Assembly: GCA_032622095.1 (NCBI GenBank)
Contig: CP136065.1
Coordinates: 18,898,134-18,962,133, forward strand
Reading direction: 5' to 3'
Source of the DNA: Siphonodentalium dalli
Taxonomy: Eukaryota > Mollusca > Scaphopoda > Gadilida > Siphonodentaliidae
Length of the DNA stretch: 64,000 nucleotides
The notes under the pieces are model-generated. The model saw only the letters and a program-made list of their open reading frames with translations, was not told the origin of the DNA and did not search any database. Positions 11,901 through 24,059 of this stretch are shown piece after piece (the stretch's first letter is position 1; every line of letters starts with the position of its first letter). The translations under genes were made by a program, and so were the position numbers.

Positions 11901-13570
11901 AATGTCTGCTGAGTAATGTCTGCTGGGTAATGTCTGCTGAGTAATGTCTGCTGAGTAATGTCTGCTGAGTAATGTCTGTTGAGTAATGTATGCTGAGTAA
12001 TGTATGCTGAGTAATGTCTGCTGAGTAATGTCTGCTGAGTAATGTCTGCTGAGTAATGTCTGCTGAGTAATGTCTGCTGAGTAATGTCTGCTGAGTAATG
12101 TCTGTTGAGTAATGTATGCTGAGTAATGTATGCTGAGTAATGTCTGCTGAGTAATGTCTGCTGAGTAATGTCTGCTGAGTAATGTCTGCTGAATAATGTA
12201 TGCTGAGTAATGTCTGCTGAGTAATGTCTGCTGAGTAATGTCTGCTGAGTAATGTCTGCTGAGTACTTTCTGCTGAATAATGTCTGCTGAGTAATGTCTG
12301 CTGAGTAATGTCTGCTGAATAATGTCTGCTGAGTAATGTCTGCTGAATAATGTCTGCTGAATAATGTCTGTTGAGTAATGTCTGCTGAATAATGTCTGCT
12401 GAATAATGTCTGCTGAATAATGTCTGCTGAGTAATGTCTGCTGAATAATGTCTGCTGAATAATGTCTGCTGAGTAATGTCTGCTGAATAATGTCTGCTGA
12501 ATAATGTCTGCTGAGTAATGTCTGCTGAGTAATGTCTGCTGAGTAATGTCTGCTGAGTACTTTCTGCTGAATAATGTCTGCTGAGTAATGTCTGCTGAGT
12601 AATGTCTGCTGAGTAATGTCTGCTGAGTAATGTCTGCTGAGTAATGTCTGCTGAGTAATGTCTGCTGAGTAATGTCTGCTGAGTAATGTCTGCTGAGTAA
12701 TGTCTGCTGAGTAATGTCTGCTGAGTAATGTCTGCTGAGTAATGTCTGCTGGGTAATGTCTGCTGAGTAATGTCTGCTGAGTAATGTCTGCTGAGTAATG
12801 TCTGCTGAGTAATGTCTGTTGAGTAATGTCTGCTGAGTAATGTCTGCTGAGTACTTTCTGCTGAGTACTTTCTGCTGAGTAATGTCTGCTGAGTAATGTC
12901 TGCTGAGTACTTTCTGTTGAGTAATGTCTGCTGAATAATGTCTGCTGAGTAATGTCTGCTGAGTAATGTCTGCTGAGTAAAGTCTGCTGAGTAATGTCTG
13001 CTGAATAATGTCTGCTGAATAATGTCTGCTGAATAATGTCTGCTGAATAATGTCTGCTGAGTAATGTCTGCTGAGTAAAGTAATGTCTTCTGAGTAATGT
13101 CTGCTGAATAATGTCTGCTGAATAATGTCTGCTGAATAATGTCTGCTGAGTACTTTCTGCTGAGTAATGTCTGCTGAGTAATGTCTGCTGAGTAATGTCT
13201 GCTGAGTAATGTCTGCTGAGTAATGTATGCTGAGTAAAGTAATGTCTGCTGAATAATGTCTGCTGAGTAATGTCTGCTGAGTACTTTCTGCTGGGTAATG
13301 TCTGCTGAGTAATGTCTGCTGAGTAATGTCTGCTGAGTAATGTCTGCTGAGTAATGTCTGCTGAGTAAAGTAATGTCTGCTGAGTAATGTCTGCTGAGTA
13401 ATGTCCGCTGAATAATGTCTGCTGAGTAATGTCTGCTGAGTAATGTCTGCTGAGTAATGTCTGCTGAGTAATGTCTGCTGAGTAATGTCTGCTGAGTAAT
13501 GTCTGCTGAGTAATGTATGCTGAGTAAAGTAATGTCTGCGGAGTAATGTCTGCTGAGTAATGTCTGCTGA

Positions 13571-14110
13571 GTACTTTCTGCTGGGTAATGTCTGCTGAGT
13601 ACTTTCTGCTGAGTAATGTATGCTGAGTAAAGTAATGTCTGCTGAATAATGTCTGCTGAGTAATGTATGCTGAGTAATGTCTGCTGGGTAATGTATGCTG
13701 AGTAATGTCTGCTGAGTAATGTCTGCTGAGTAATGACTGCTGAATAATGTCTGCTGAGTACTTTCTGCTGGGTAATGTCTGCTGAGTACTTTCTGCTGAG
13801 TAATGTATGCTGAGTAAAGTAATGTCTGCTGAATAATGTCTGCTGAGTAATGTATGCTGAGTAATGTCTGCTGGGTAATGTATGCTGAGTAATGTCTGCT
13901 GAGTAATGTCTGCTGAGTAATGTCTGCTGAGTAATGTCTGCTGAATAAAGTAATATCTGCTGAGTAATGTCTGCTGAATAATGTCTGCTGAGTACTTTCT
14001 GCTGGGTAATGTCTGCTGAGTACTTTCTGCTGAGTAATGTATGCTGAGTAAAGTAATGTCTGCTGAATAATGTCTGCTGAGTAATGTATGCTGAGTAATG
14101 TCTGCTGAGT
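13571..14110. repeat. Higher-order module marked by GTACTTTCTGCTGGG, three copies
   Basis: The ordered variants GTACTTTCTGCTGGG, GTACTTTCTG, TATGCTGAGTAAAG, CTGAATAATG, TATGCTG recur starting at about 13571, 13758 and 13992, i.e. spacings of about 187 and 234 bp. The unequal spacing points to unequal exchange or slippage with small gains between copies. The same first marker also appears alone near 13281. Confidence 0.7.
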
Positions 14111-17100
14111 AATGTCTGCTGAGTAAAGTAATGTATGCTGAGTAATGTCTGCTGAGTAATGTCTGCTGAGTAATGTCTGCTGAGTAATGTCTGCTGAGTA
14201 ATGTCTGCTGGGTAATGTCTGCTGGGTAATGTCTGCTGAGTAATGTCTGCTGAGTAATGTCTGCTGAGTAATGTCTGCTGAGTAATGTCTGCTGAGTAAT
14301 GTATGCTGGGTAATGTCTGCTGAGTAATGTCTGCTGAGTAATGTCTGCTGAGTAATGTCTGCTGAGTAAAGTCTGCTGAATAATGTCTGCTGAGTAATGT
14401 CTGCTGAGTAATGTCTGCTGAATAATGTCTGCTGAGTAATGTCTGCTGAGTAATGTCTGCTGGGTAATGTCTGCTGGGTAATGTCTGCTGAGTAATGTCT
14501 GCTGAGTAATGTCTGCTGAGTAATGTCTGCTGAGTAATGTCTGCTGAGTAATGTCTGCTGAGTAATGTCTGCTGAGTAATGTCTGCTGAGTAATGTCTGC
14601 TGAATAATGTCTGCTGAGTAATGTCTGCTGAGTAATGTCTGCTGAGTAATGTCTGCTGAGTAATGTCTGCTGAGTAATGTATGCTGAGTAATGTATGCTG
14701 AGTAATGTCTGCTGGGTAATGTCTGTTGAGTAATGTCTGCTGGGTAATGTCTGCTGGGTAATGTCTGCTGAGTAATGTCTGCTGAGTAATGTCTGCTGAG
14801 TAATGTCTGCTGAGTAATGTCTGCTGAGTAATGTCTGCTGAGTAATGTCTGCTGAGTAATGTCTGCTGAGTAAAGTAATGTCTGCTGAGTAATGTCTGCT
14901 GAGTAATGTCTGCTGAGTAATGTCTGCTGAGTAATGTCTGCTGAGTAATGTCTGCTGAGTAAAGTAATGTCTGCTGAGTAATGTCTGCTGAGTAATGTCT
15001 GCTGAGTAATGTCTTCTGAGTAATGTCTGCTGAGTAATGTCTGCTGAGTAATGTCTGCTGAGTAATGTCTGCTGAGTAATGTCTGCTGAGTAAAGTAATG
15101 TCTGCTGAGTAAAGTAATGTCTGCTGAGTAAAGTAATGTCTGCTGAGTAAAGTAATGTCTGCTGAGTAATGTCTGCTGAGTAATGTCTGCTGAGTAAAGT
15201 AATGTCTGCTGAGTAAAGTAATGTCTGCTGAGTAATGTCTGCTGAGTAATGTCTGCTGAGTAATGTATGCTGAGTAATGTCTTCTGAGTAATGTCTGCTG
15301 AGTAAAGTAATGTCTGCTGAGTAATGTCTGCTGAGTAATGTCTGCTGAGTAAAGTAATGTCTGCTGAGTAAAGTAATGTCTGTTGAGTAATGTCTGCTGA
15401 ATAATGTCTGCTGAGTAATGTCTGCTGAGTAATGTATGCTGAGTAATGTCTGCTGAGTAAAGTAATGTCTGCTGAGTAATGTCCGCTGAGTAATGTCTGC
15501 TGAGTAATGTCTGCTGAGTAATGTCTGCTGAGTAATGTCTGCTGAGTAATGTATGCTGAGTAATGTCTGCTGAGTAATGTCTGCTGAGTAATGTCCGCTG
15601 AGTAATGTCTGCTGAGTAATGTCTGCTGAGTAATGTCTGCTGAGTAATGTATGCTGAGTAATGTCTGCTGAGTAATGTCTGCTGAGTAATGTCTGCTGAG
15701 TAATGTCTGCTGAATAATGTATGCTGAGTAATGTCTGCTGGGTAATGTCTGCTGAGTAATGTAATGTCTGCTGAGTAATGTCTGCTGAGTAATGTCTGCT
15801 GAGTAATGTCTGCTGAGTAATGTCTGCTGAGTAATGTCTGCTGAGTAAAGTAATGTCTGCTGAGTAATGTCTGCTGAGTAATGTATGCTGAGTAAAGTAA
15901 TGTCTGCTGAGTAATGTCTGCTGAGTAATGTCTGCTGAGTAATGTCTGCTGAGTAATGTCTGCTGAGTAATGTATGCTGAGTGATGTCTGCTGAGTAATG
16001 TCCGCTGAGTAATGTCTGCTGAATAATGTCTGCTGAGTAATGTCTGCTGAGTAATGTCTGCTGAATAATGTCTGCTGAGTAAAGTAATGTCTGCTGAGTA
16101 ATGTCCGCTGAGTAATGTCTGCTGAGTAATGTCTGCTGAGTAATGTCTGCTGAGTAATGTATGCTGAGTAATGTATGCTGAGTAAAGTAATGTCTGCTGA
16201 GTAATGTATGCTGAGTTATGTCTGCTGAGTAATGTATGCTGAATAATGTCTGCTGAATAATGTCTGCTGAATAATGTCTGCTGAATAATGTCTGCTGAAT
16301 AATGTCCGCTGAGTAATGTCTGCTGAGTAATGTCCGCTGAGTAATGTCTGCTGAGTAATGTCTGCTGAGTAATGTATGCTGAGTAATGTATGCTGAGTAA
16401 TGTCTGCTGAGTAATGTCTGCTGAGTAATGTCTGCTGAGTAATGTATGCTGAGTAATGTTTGCTGAGTAAAGTAATGTCTGCTGAGTAATGTCTGCTGAG
16501 TAATGTCTGCTGAGTAATGTCTGCTGAGTAAAGTAATGTCTGCTGAATAATGTCTGCTGAATAATGTCTGCTGAATAATGTCCGCTGAGTAATGTCTGCT
16601 GAGTAATGTCCGCTGAGTAATGTCTGCTGAGTAATGTCTGCTGAGTAATGTATGCTGAGTAATGTATGCTGAGTAATGTCTGCTGAGTAATGTCTGCTGA
16701 GTAATGTATGCTGAGTAATGTATGCTGAGTAATGTCCGCTGAGTAATGTCTGCTGAGTAATGTCCGCTGAGTAATGTCTGCTGAGTAATGTCTGCTGAGT
16801 AATGTCTGCTGAGTAATGTCTGCTGAGTAATGTCTGCTGAGTAATGTCTGCTAAGTAATGTCTGCTGAGTAATGTCTGCTGAGTAATGTCTGCTGAGTAA
16901 TGTCTGCTGAGTAATGTCTGCTGAGTAATGTCTGCTGAGTAATGTCTGCTGAGTAATGTCTGCTGAGTAATGTCTGCTGAGTAATGTCTGCTGAGTAATG
17001 TCTGCTGAGTAATGTCTGCTGAGTAATGTCTGCTGGGTAATGTCTGCTGAGTAATGTCTGCTGAGTAATGTCTGCTGAGTAATGTCTGCTGAGTAATGTC

Positions 17101-18094
17101 TGCTGAGTAATGTCTGCTGAGTAATGTCTGCTGAGTAATGTCTGCTGAGTAATGTCTGCTGGGTAATGTCTGCTGAGTAATGTCTGCTGAGTAATGTCTG
17201 CTGAGTAATGTATGCTGAGTAATGTATGCTGAGTAATGTATGCTGAGTAATGTCTGCTGAGTAATGTATGCTGAGTAATGTATGCTGAGTAATGTATGCT
17301 GAGTAATGTATGCTGAGTAATGTATGCTGAGTAATGTATGCTGAGTAATGTCTGCTGTGTAATGTATGCTGAGTAATGTCTGCTGAGTAATGTCTGCTGA
17401 GTAATGTCTGTTGAGTAATGTATGCTGAATAATGTCTGCTGAGTAATGTCTGCTGAGTAATGTCTGCTGAGTAATGTCTGCTGAGTAATGTCTGCTGAGT
17501 TATGTCTGCTGAGTAATGTCTGCTGAGTAATGTCTGCTGAGTTATGTCTGCTGAGTAATGTCTGCTGAGTAATGTCTGCTGAGTAATGTCTGCTGAGTAA
17601 TGTCTGCTGAGTAATGTCTGCTGAGTAATGTCTGTTGAGTAAAGTAATGTCTGCTGAGTAATGTCTGCTGAGTAATGTCTGCTGAGTAAAGTAATGTCTG
17701 CTGAGTAAAGTAATGTCTGCTGAGTAATGTCTGCTGAGTAATGTCTGCTGAGTAATGTCTGCTGAATAATGTCTGCTGAATAATGTCTGCTGAATAATGT
17801 CTGCTGAGTAATGTATGCTGAGTAATGTCTGCTGAGTAATGTATGCTGAGTAATGTCTTCTGAGTAATGTCCGCTGAGTAATGTATGCTGAGTAATGTCT
17901 GCTGAGTAATGTCTTCTGAGTAATGTCCGCTGAGTAATGTATGCTGAGTAATGTCCGCTGAGTAATGTCTGCTGAATAATGTCCGCTGAATAATGCCTGC
18001 TGAGTAATGTCTGCTGAATAATGCCTGCTGAGTAATGTCTGCTGAGTAATGTCTGCTGAGTAATGTATGCTGAGTAATGTCTGCTGAGTAATGT

Positions 18095-18740
18095 ATGCTG
18101 AATAAGGTCTGCTGAGTAATGTCTGCTGAGTAATGTATGCTGAGTAATGTCTGCTGAGTAATGTCTGCTGAATAATGTCTGCTGAATAATGTCTGCTGAA
18201 TAATGTCTGCTGAGTAATGTATGCTGAGTAATGTATGCTGAGTAATGTCTGCTGAATAATGTCCGCTGAATAATGCCTGCTGAGTAATGTCTGCTGAATA
18301 ATGCCTGCTGAGTAATGTCTGCTGAGTAATGTCTGCTGAGTAATGTATGCTGAGTAATGTCTGCTGAATAATGCCTGCTGAGTAATGTCTGCTGAATAAT
18401 GCCTGCTGAGTAATGTCTGCTGAGTAATGTATGCTGAGTAATGTCCGCTGAGTAATGTCTGCTGAATAATGTCCGCTGAATAATGCCTGCTGAGTAATGT
18501 CTGCTGAATAATGCCTGCTGAGTAATGTCTGCTGAGTAATGTCTGCTGAGTAATGTATGCTGAGTAATGTCTGCTGAGTAATGCATGCTGAATAAGGTCT
18601 GCTGAGTAATGTCTGCTGAGTAATGTATGCTGAGTAATGTCTGCTGAGTAATGTCTGCTGAATAATGTCTGCTGAATAATGTCTGCTGAATAATGTCTGC
18701 TGAGTAATGTATGCTGAGTAATGTATGCTGAGTAATGTAT
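18095..18740. repeat. Higher-order duplication, ~490 bp period
   Basis: The marker GCTGAATAAGGTCTGCTG occurs near 18100 and near 18590, followed in both places by the same run of standard, TATGCTG and triple CTGAATAATG units. The marker is preceded by TAT in the first copy and by GCAT in the second, which separates the copies. Confidence 0.65.
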
Positions 18741-20028
18741 GCTGAGTGATGTCTGCTGAGTAATGTCTGTTGAGTAATGTCTGCTGAGTAATGTCCGCTG
18801 AGTAATGTATGCTGAGTAATGTCCGCTGAGTAATGTCTGTTGAGTAAAGTAATGTCTGCTGAGTAATGTCTGCTGAGTTATGTCTGCTGAGTAATGTCTG
18901 CTGAGTAATGTCTGCTGAGTAATGTCTGCTGAGTAATGTCTGCTGAGTAATGTCTGCTGAGTAATGTCTGCTGAGTAATGTCTGTTGAGTAAAGTAATGT
19001 CTGCTGAGTAATGTCTGCTGAGTAATGTCTGCTGAGTAAAGTAATGTCTGCTGAGTAATGTCTGCTGAGTAATGTCTGCTGAGTAATGTCTGCTGAGTAA
19101 TGTCTGCTGAGTAATGTCTGCTGAGTAATGTCTGCTGAGTAATGTCTGCTGAGTAATGTCTGCTGAGTAATGTCTGCTGAGTAATGTATGCTGAGTAATG
19201 TCTGCTGAGTAATGTCTGCTGAGTAAAGTAATGTATGCTGAGTAATGTCTGCTGAGTAATGTCTGTTGAGTAATGTCCGCTGAGTAATGTCTGCTGAGTA
19301 ATGTAATGTCCGCTGAGTAATGTAATGTCTGCTGAGTAATGTCCGCTGAGTAATGTCTGCTGAATAATGTCCGCTGAGTAAAGTAATGTCTGCTGAATAA
19401 TGTCTGCTGAGTAAAGTAATGTCTGCTGAGTAATGTCTGCTGAGTAATGTCTGCTGAGTAATGTCCGCTGAGTAATGTCTGCTGAGTAATGTCTGCTGAG
19501 TAATGTCTGCTGAGTAATGTCTGCTGAGTAATGTCCGCTGAGTAATGTCTGCTGAGTAATGTCTGCTGAGTAATGTCCGCTGAGTAATGTCTGCTGAATA
19601 ATGTCTGCTGAGTAATGTCCGCTGAGTAATGTATGCTGAGTAATGTATGCTGAGTAATGTCTGCTGAGTTATGTCTGCTGAATAATGCCTGCTGAGTAAT
19701 GTCTGCTGAGTAATGTCTGCTGAGTAATGTCTGCTGAGTAATGTATGCTGAGTAAAGTAATGTCTGCTGAGTAAAGTAATGTCTGCTGAGTAATGTCCGC
19801 TGAGTAATGTATGCTGAGTAATGTCTGCTGAGTAATGTCTGCTGAGTAATGTCTGCTGAGTAATGTCTGCTGAGTAATGTCTGCTGAGTAATGTATGCTG
19901 AGTTATGTCTGCTGAGTAAAGTAATGTCTGCTGAGTAATGTCTGCTGAGTAATGTCTGTTGAGTAAAGTAATGTCTGCTGAGTAATGTCTGCTGAGTAAT
20001 GTCTGCTGAGTAATGTCTGTTGAGTAAT
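18469..20028. repeat. ~1.56-kb higher-order repeat, copy 1
   Basis: Opens with CCGCTGAATAATGCCTGC and includes the unique markers GCATGCTGAATAAGG (near 18580), GAGTGATGTCTG (near 18745), several GAGTTATG units and pairs of GTAATGTAATGTC. It ends with a TCTGTTGAGTAATG unit. Every marker recurs in the next block 1,558 bp later at the beginning, and 1,572 bp later at the end, i.e. one extra 14-bp unit. Confidence 0.85.
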
Positions 20029-21600
20029 GTCCGCTGAATAATGCCTGCTGAGTAATGTCTGCTGAATAATGCCTGCTGAGTAATGTCTGCTGAGTAATGT
20101 CTGCTGAGTAATGTATGCTGAGTAATGTCTGCTGAGTAATGCATGCTGAATAAGGTCTGCTGAGTAATGTCTGCTGAGTAATGTATGCTGAGTAATGTCT
20201 GCTGAGTAATGTCTGCTGAATAATGTCTGCTGAATAATGTCTGCTGAATAATGTCTGCTGAGTAATGTATGCTGAGTAATGTATGCTGAGTAATGTATGC
20301 TGAGTGATGTCTGCTGAGTAATGTCTGTTGAGTAATGTCTGCTGAGTAATGTCCGCTGAGTAATGTATGCTGAGTAATGTCCGCTGAGTAATGTCTGTTG
20401 AGTAAAGTAATGTCTGCTGAGTAATGTCTGCTGAGTTATGTCTGCTGAGTAATGTCTGCTGAGTAATGTCTGCTGAGTAATGTCTGCTGAGTAATGTCTG
20501 CTGAGTAATGTCTGCTGAGTAATGTCTGCTGAGTAATGTCTGTTGAGTAAAGTAATGTCTGCTGAGTAATGTCTGCTGAGTAATGTCTGCTGAGTAAAGT
20601 AATGTCTGCTGAGTAATGTCTGCTGAGTAATGTCTGCTGAGTAATGTCTGCTGAGTAATGTCTGCTGAGTAATGTCTGCTGAGTAATGTCTGCTGAGTAA
20701 TGTCTGCTGAGTAATGTCTGCTGAGTAATGTCTGCTGAGTAATGTCTGCTGAGTAATGTATGCTGAGTAATGTCTGCTGAGTAATGTCTGCTGAGTAAAG
20801 TAATGTATGCTGAGTAATGTCTGCTGAGTAATGTCTGTTGAGTAATGTCCGCTGAGTAATGTCTGCTGAGTAATGTAATGTCCGCTGAGTAATGTAATGT
20901 CTGCTGAGTAATGTCCGCTGAGTAATGTCTGCTGAATAATGTCCGCTGAGTAAAGTAATGTCTGCTGAATAATGTCTGCTGAGTAAAGTAATGTCTGCTG
21001 AGTAATGTCTGCTGAGTAATGTCTGCTGAGTAATGTCCGCTGAGTAATGTCTGCTGAGTAATGTCTGCTGAGTAATGTCTGCTGAGTAATGTCTGCTGAG
21101 TAATGTCCGCTGAGTAATGTCTGCTGAGTAATGTCTGCTGAGTAATGTCCGCTGAGTAATGTCTGCTGAATAATGTCTGCTGAGTAATGTCCGCTGAGTA
21201 ATGTATGCTGAGTAATGTATGCTGAGTAATGTCTGCTGAGTTATGTCTGCTGAATAATGCCTGCTGAGTAATGTCTGCTGAGTAATGTCTGCTGAGTAAT
21301 GTCTGCTGAGTAATGTATGCTGAGTAAAGTAATGTCTGCTGAGTAAAGTAATGTCTGCTGAGTAATGTCCGCTGAGTAATGTATGCTGAGTAATGTCTGC
21401 TGAGTAATGTCTGCTGAGTAATGTCTGCTGAGTAATGTCTGCTGAGTAATGTCTGCTGAGTAATGTATGCTGAGTTATGTCTGCTGAGTAAAGTAATGTC
21501 TGCTGAGTAATGTCTGCTGAGTAATGTCTGTTGAGTAAAGTAATGTCTGCTGAGTAATGTCTGCTGAGTAATGTCTGCTGAGTAATGTCTGTTGAGTAAT
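20029..21600. repeat. ~1.56-kb higher-order repeat, copy 2
   Basis: Direct tandem neighbour of the block at 18469-20028, with the same markers in order (GCATGCTGAATAAGG near 20140, GAGTGATGTCTG near 20303, GAGTTATG units near 20436, 21240 and 21473). The two copies look almost identical over ~1.5 kb, so the duplication is recent compared with the divergence between adjacent 14-bp units. Confidence 0.85.
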
Positions 21601-24059
21601 GTCTGCTGAGTAATGTCTGCTGAGTAATGTCTGCTGAATAATGTCTGCTGAGTAATGTCTGCTGAGTAATGTCTGCTGAGTAATGTCTGCTGAGTAATGT
21701 CTGCTGAGTAATGTATGCTGAGTAATGTATGCTGAGTAATGTCTGCTGAGTAATGTCTGCTGAATAATGTCTGCTGAGTAATGTCTGCTGAGTTATGTCT
21801 GCTGAGTAATGTCTGCTGAGTAATGTCCGCTGAGTAATGTCTGCTGAGTAATGTCTGCTGAGTAATGTCCGCTGAGTAATGTCTGCTGAGTAAAGTAATG
21901 TCTGCTGAGTAATGTCTGCTGAGTAAAGTAATGTCTGCTGAGTAATGTCTGTTGAGTAAAGTAATGTCTGCTGAGTAATGTCTGCTGAATAATGTCTGCT
22001 GAGTAATGTCTGCTGAGTAATGTCTGCTGAGTAATGTCTGCTGAGTAATGTCTGCTGAGTAATGTCTGCTGAGTAATGTCTGCTGAGTAATGTCTGCTGA
22101 GTTATGTCTGCTGAGTAATGTCTGCTGAGTAATGTCTGCTGAGTAATGTCTGCTGAGTAATGTCTGCTGAGTAAAGTAATGTCTGCTGAGTAATGTCTGC
22201 TGAATAATGTCTGCTGAGTAATGTCTGCTGAGTAATGTCTGCTGAGTAATGTCTGCTGAGTAATGTCTGCTGAGTAATGTCTGCTGAGTAAAGTAATGTC
22301 TGCTGAGTAATGTCTGCTGAATAATGTCTGCTGAGTAATGTCTGCTGAGTAATGTATGCTGAGTAATGTCTGCTGAGTAATGTCTGCTGAGTAATGTCTG
22401 CTGAGTAATGTCCGCTGAGTAATGTCTGCTGAGTAATGTCTGCTGAGTAATGTCCGCTGAGTAATGTCTGCTGAGTAAAGTAATGTCTGCTGAGTAATGT
22501 CTGTTGAGTAAAGTAATGTCTGCTGAGTAATGTCTGCTGAGTAATGTCTGCTGAGTAATGTCTGCTGAGTAAAGTAATGTCTGCTGAGTAATGTCTGTTG
22601 AGTAAAGTAATGTCTGCTGAGTAATGTCTGCTGAGTAATGTCTGCTGAGTAAAGTAATGTCTGCTGAGTAAAGTAATGTCTGCTGAGTAATGTCTGTTGA
22701 GTAATGTCTGCTGAGTAATGTCTGCTGAGTAATGTCTGCTGAATAATGTCTGCTGAATAATGTCTGCTGAGTAATGTATGCTGAGTAATGTCTGCTGAGT
22801 AATGTCTGCTGAGTAATGTCTGCTGAGTAATGTCTGCTGAGTAATGTCTGCTGAGTAATGTCTGCTGAGTAATGTCTGCTGAGTAATGTCTGCTGAGTAA
22901 TGTCTGCTGAGTAATGTCTGCTGAGTAATGTCTGCTGAGTAATGTCTGCTGAGTAATGTATGCTGAGTAAAGTAATGTCTGCTGAATAATGTCTGCTGAA
23001 TAATGTCTGCTGAATAATGTCTGCTGAGTAATGTCTGCTGAGTAATGTCTGCTGAGTAATGTCTGCTGAGTAATGTCTGCTGAGTAATGTCTGCTGAGTA
23101 ATGTCTGCTGAGTAAAGTAATGCCTGCTGAATAATGTCTGCTGAATAATGTCTGCTGAATAATGTCTGCTGAGTAATGTCTGCTGAGTAATGTCTGCTGA
23201 GTAATGTCTGCTGAGTAATGTCTGCTGAGTAATGTCTGCTGAGTAATGTCTGCTGAGTAATGTCTGCTGAGTAAAGTAATGTCTGCTGAGTAAAGTAATG
23301 TCTGCTGAATAATGTCTGCTGAATAATGTCTGCTGAATAATGTCTGCTGAGTAATGTCTGCTGAGTAATGTCTGCTGAGTAATGTCTGCTGAGTAATGTC
23401 TGCTGAGTAATGTCTGCTGAGTAATGTCTGCTGAGTAATGTCTGCTGAGTAATGTCTGCTGAGTAAAGTAATGTCTGCTGAGTAATGTATGCTGAGTAAT
23501 GTCTGCTGAGTAATGTCTGCTGAGTAAAGTAATGTCTGCTGAGTAATGTCTGCTGAGTAATGTCTGCTGAGTAATGTCTGCTGAATAATGTCTGCTGAAT
23601 AATGTCTGCTGAGTAATGTCTGCTGAGTAATGTCTGCTGAGTAAAGTAATGCCTGCTGAGTAATGTCTGCTGAGTAATGCCTGCTGAGTAAAGTAATGTC
23701 TGCTGAGTACTTTCTGCTGGGTAATGTCTGCTGAGTAATGTCTGCTGAGTAATTTCTGCTGAGTAATGTCTGCCATGCAGTTCAGCGACGCGGATATAAC
23801 ATTGAACAATTATTTATGTTCCGCCTCCAGTAAGAAACCGCGTCGTTGATTGGTCAGAGAGCCGCGCAACATATCTTATGTTTACGTCTCGAGCCGTCAA
23901 AATAAGGGAACCATCGTCTCCCGCTGTGCTGCTTTTTCATGACGTCATTTACGTTGAACTACGTTATGTCGAGAGCGATAGGAGATTTTGACATTTTCTG
24001 CTGATCGGAAAAAATGTCAAATTTCTGAGAATGACCAGGACTGTCGGCAGAACATATAC

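Larger units (their letters stand above)
8131..23773. repeat. 15.6-kb minisatellite/satellite array of a 14-bp unit (~1,100 copies)
   Basis: The unit on the plus strand is TCTGCTGAGTAATG, repeated without any foreign interruption for about 15.64 kb. Common point variants are TATGCTG, CCGCTG, TCTGTTG, CTGAATAATG, CTGGGTAATG and GTACTTTCTG; rarer ones are GTTATG, GTGATG, GTCATG and CTAAG. A second unit length, 19 bp, arises from an extra pentamer and appears as GTAAAGTAATG or GTAATGTAATG. The plus strand has stop codons in every unit. The minus strand of the unit has none in any frame, and since 14 is not a multiple of 3 one frame samples all three phases, giving a 42-nt, 14-residue repeat (RHYSADITQQTLLS). 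This explains minus-strand ORFs of 3,503, 1,643 and 1,097 codons (8075-18586, 18878-23809, 16851-20144). I treat those as a compositional by-product. Both array edges fall straight into unrelated sequence. Confidence 0.97.

Noticed and set aside
8075-18586. 3,503-codon minus-strand ORF, and similar ones at 16851-20144 and 18878-23809, as giant repeat-protein genes
   Set aside because: They are an arithmetical result of a 14-bp unit without minus-strand stops. Frame changes from 19-bp units have no effect, ends coincide with array edges or rare stop-creating variants, and there is no unique N- or C-terminal domain.
8131-23773. Telomeric or known simple satellite
   Set aside because: The unit does not contain TTAGGG or TTAGG, and I do not recognise it as a named satellite.
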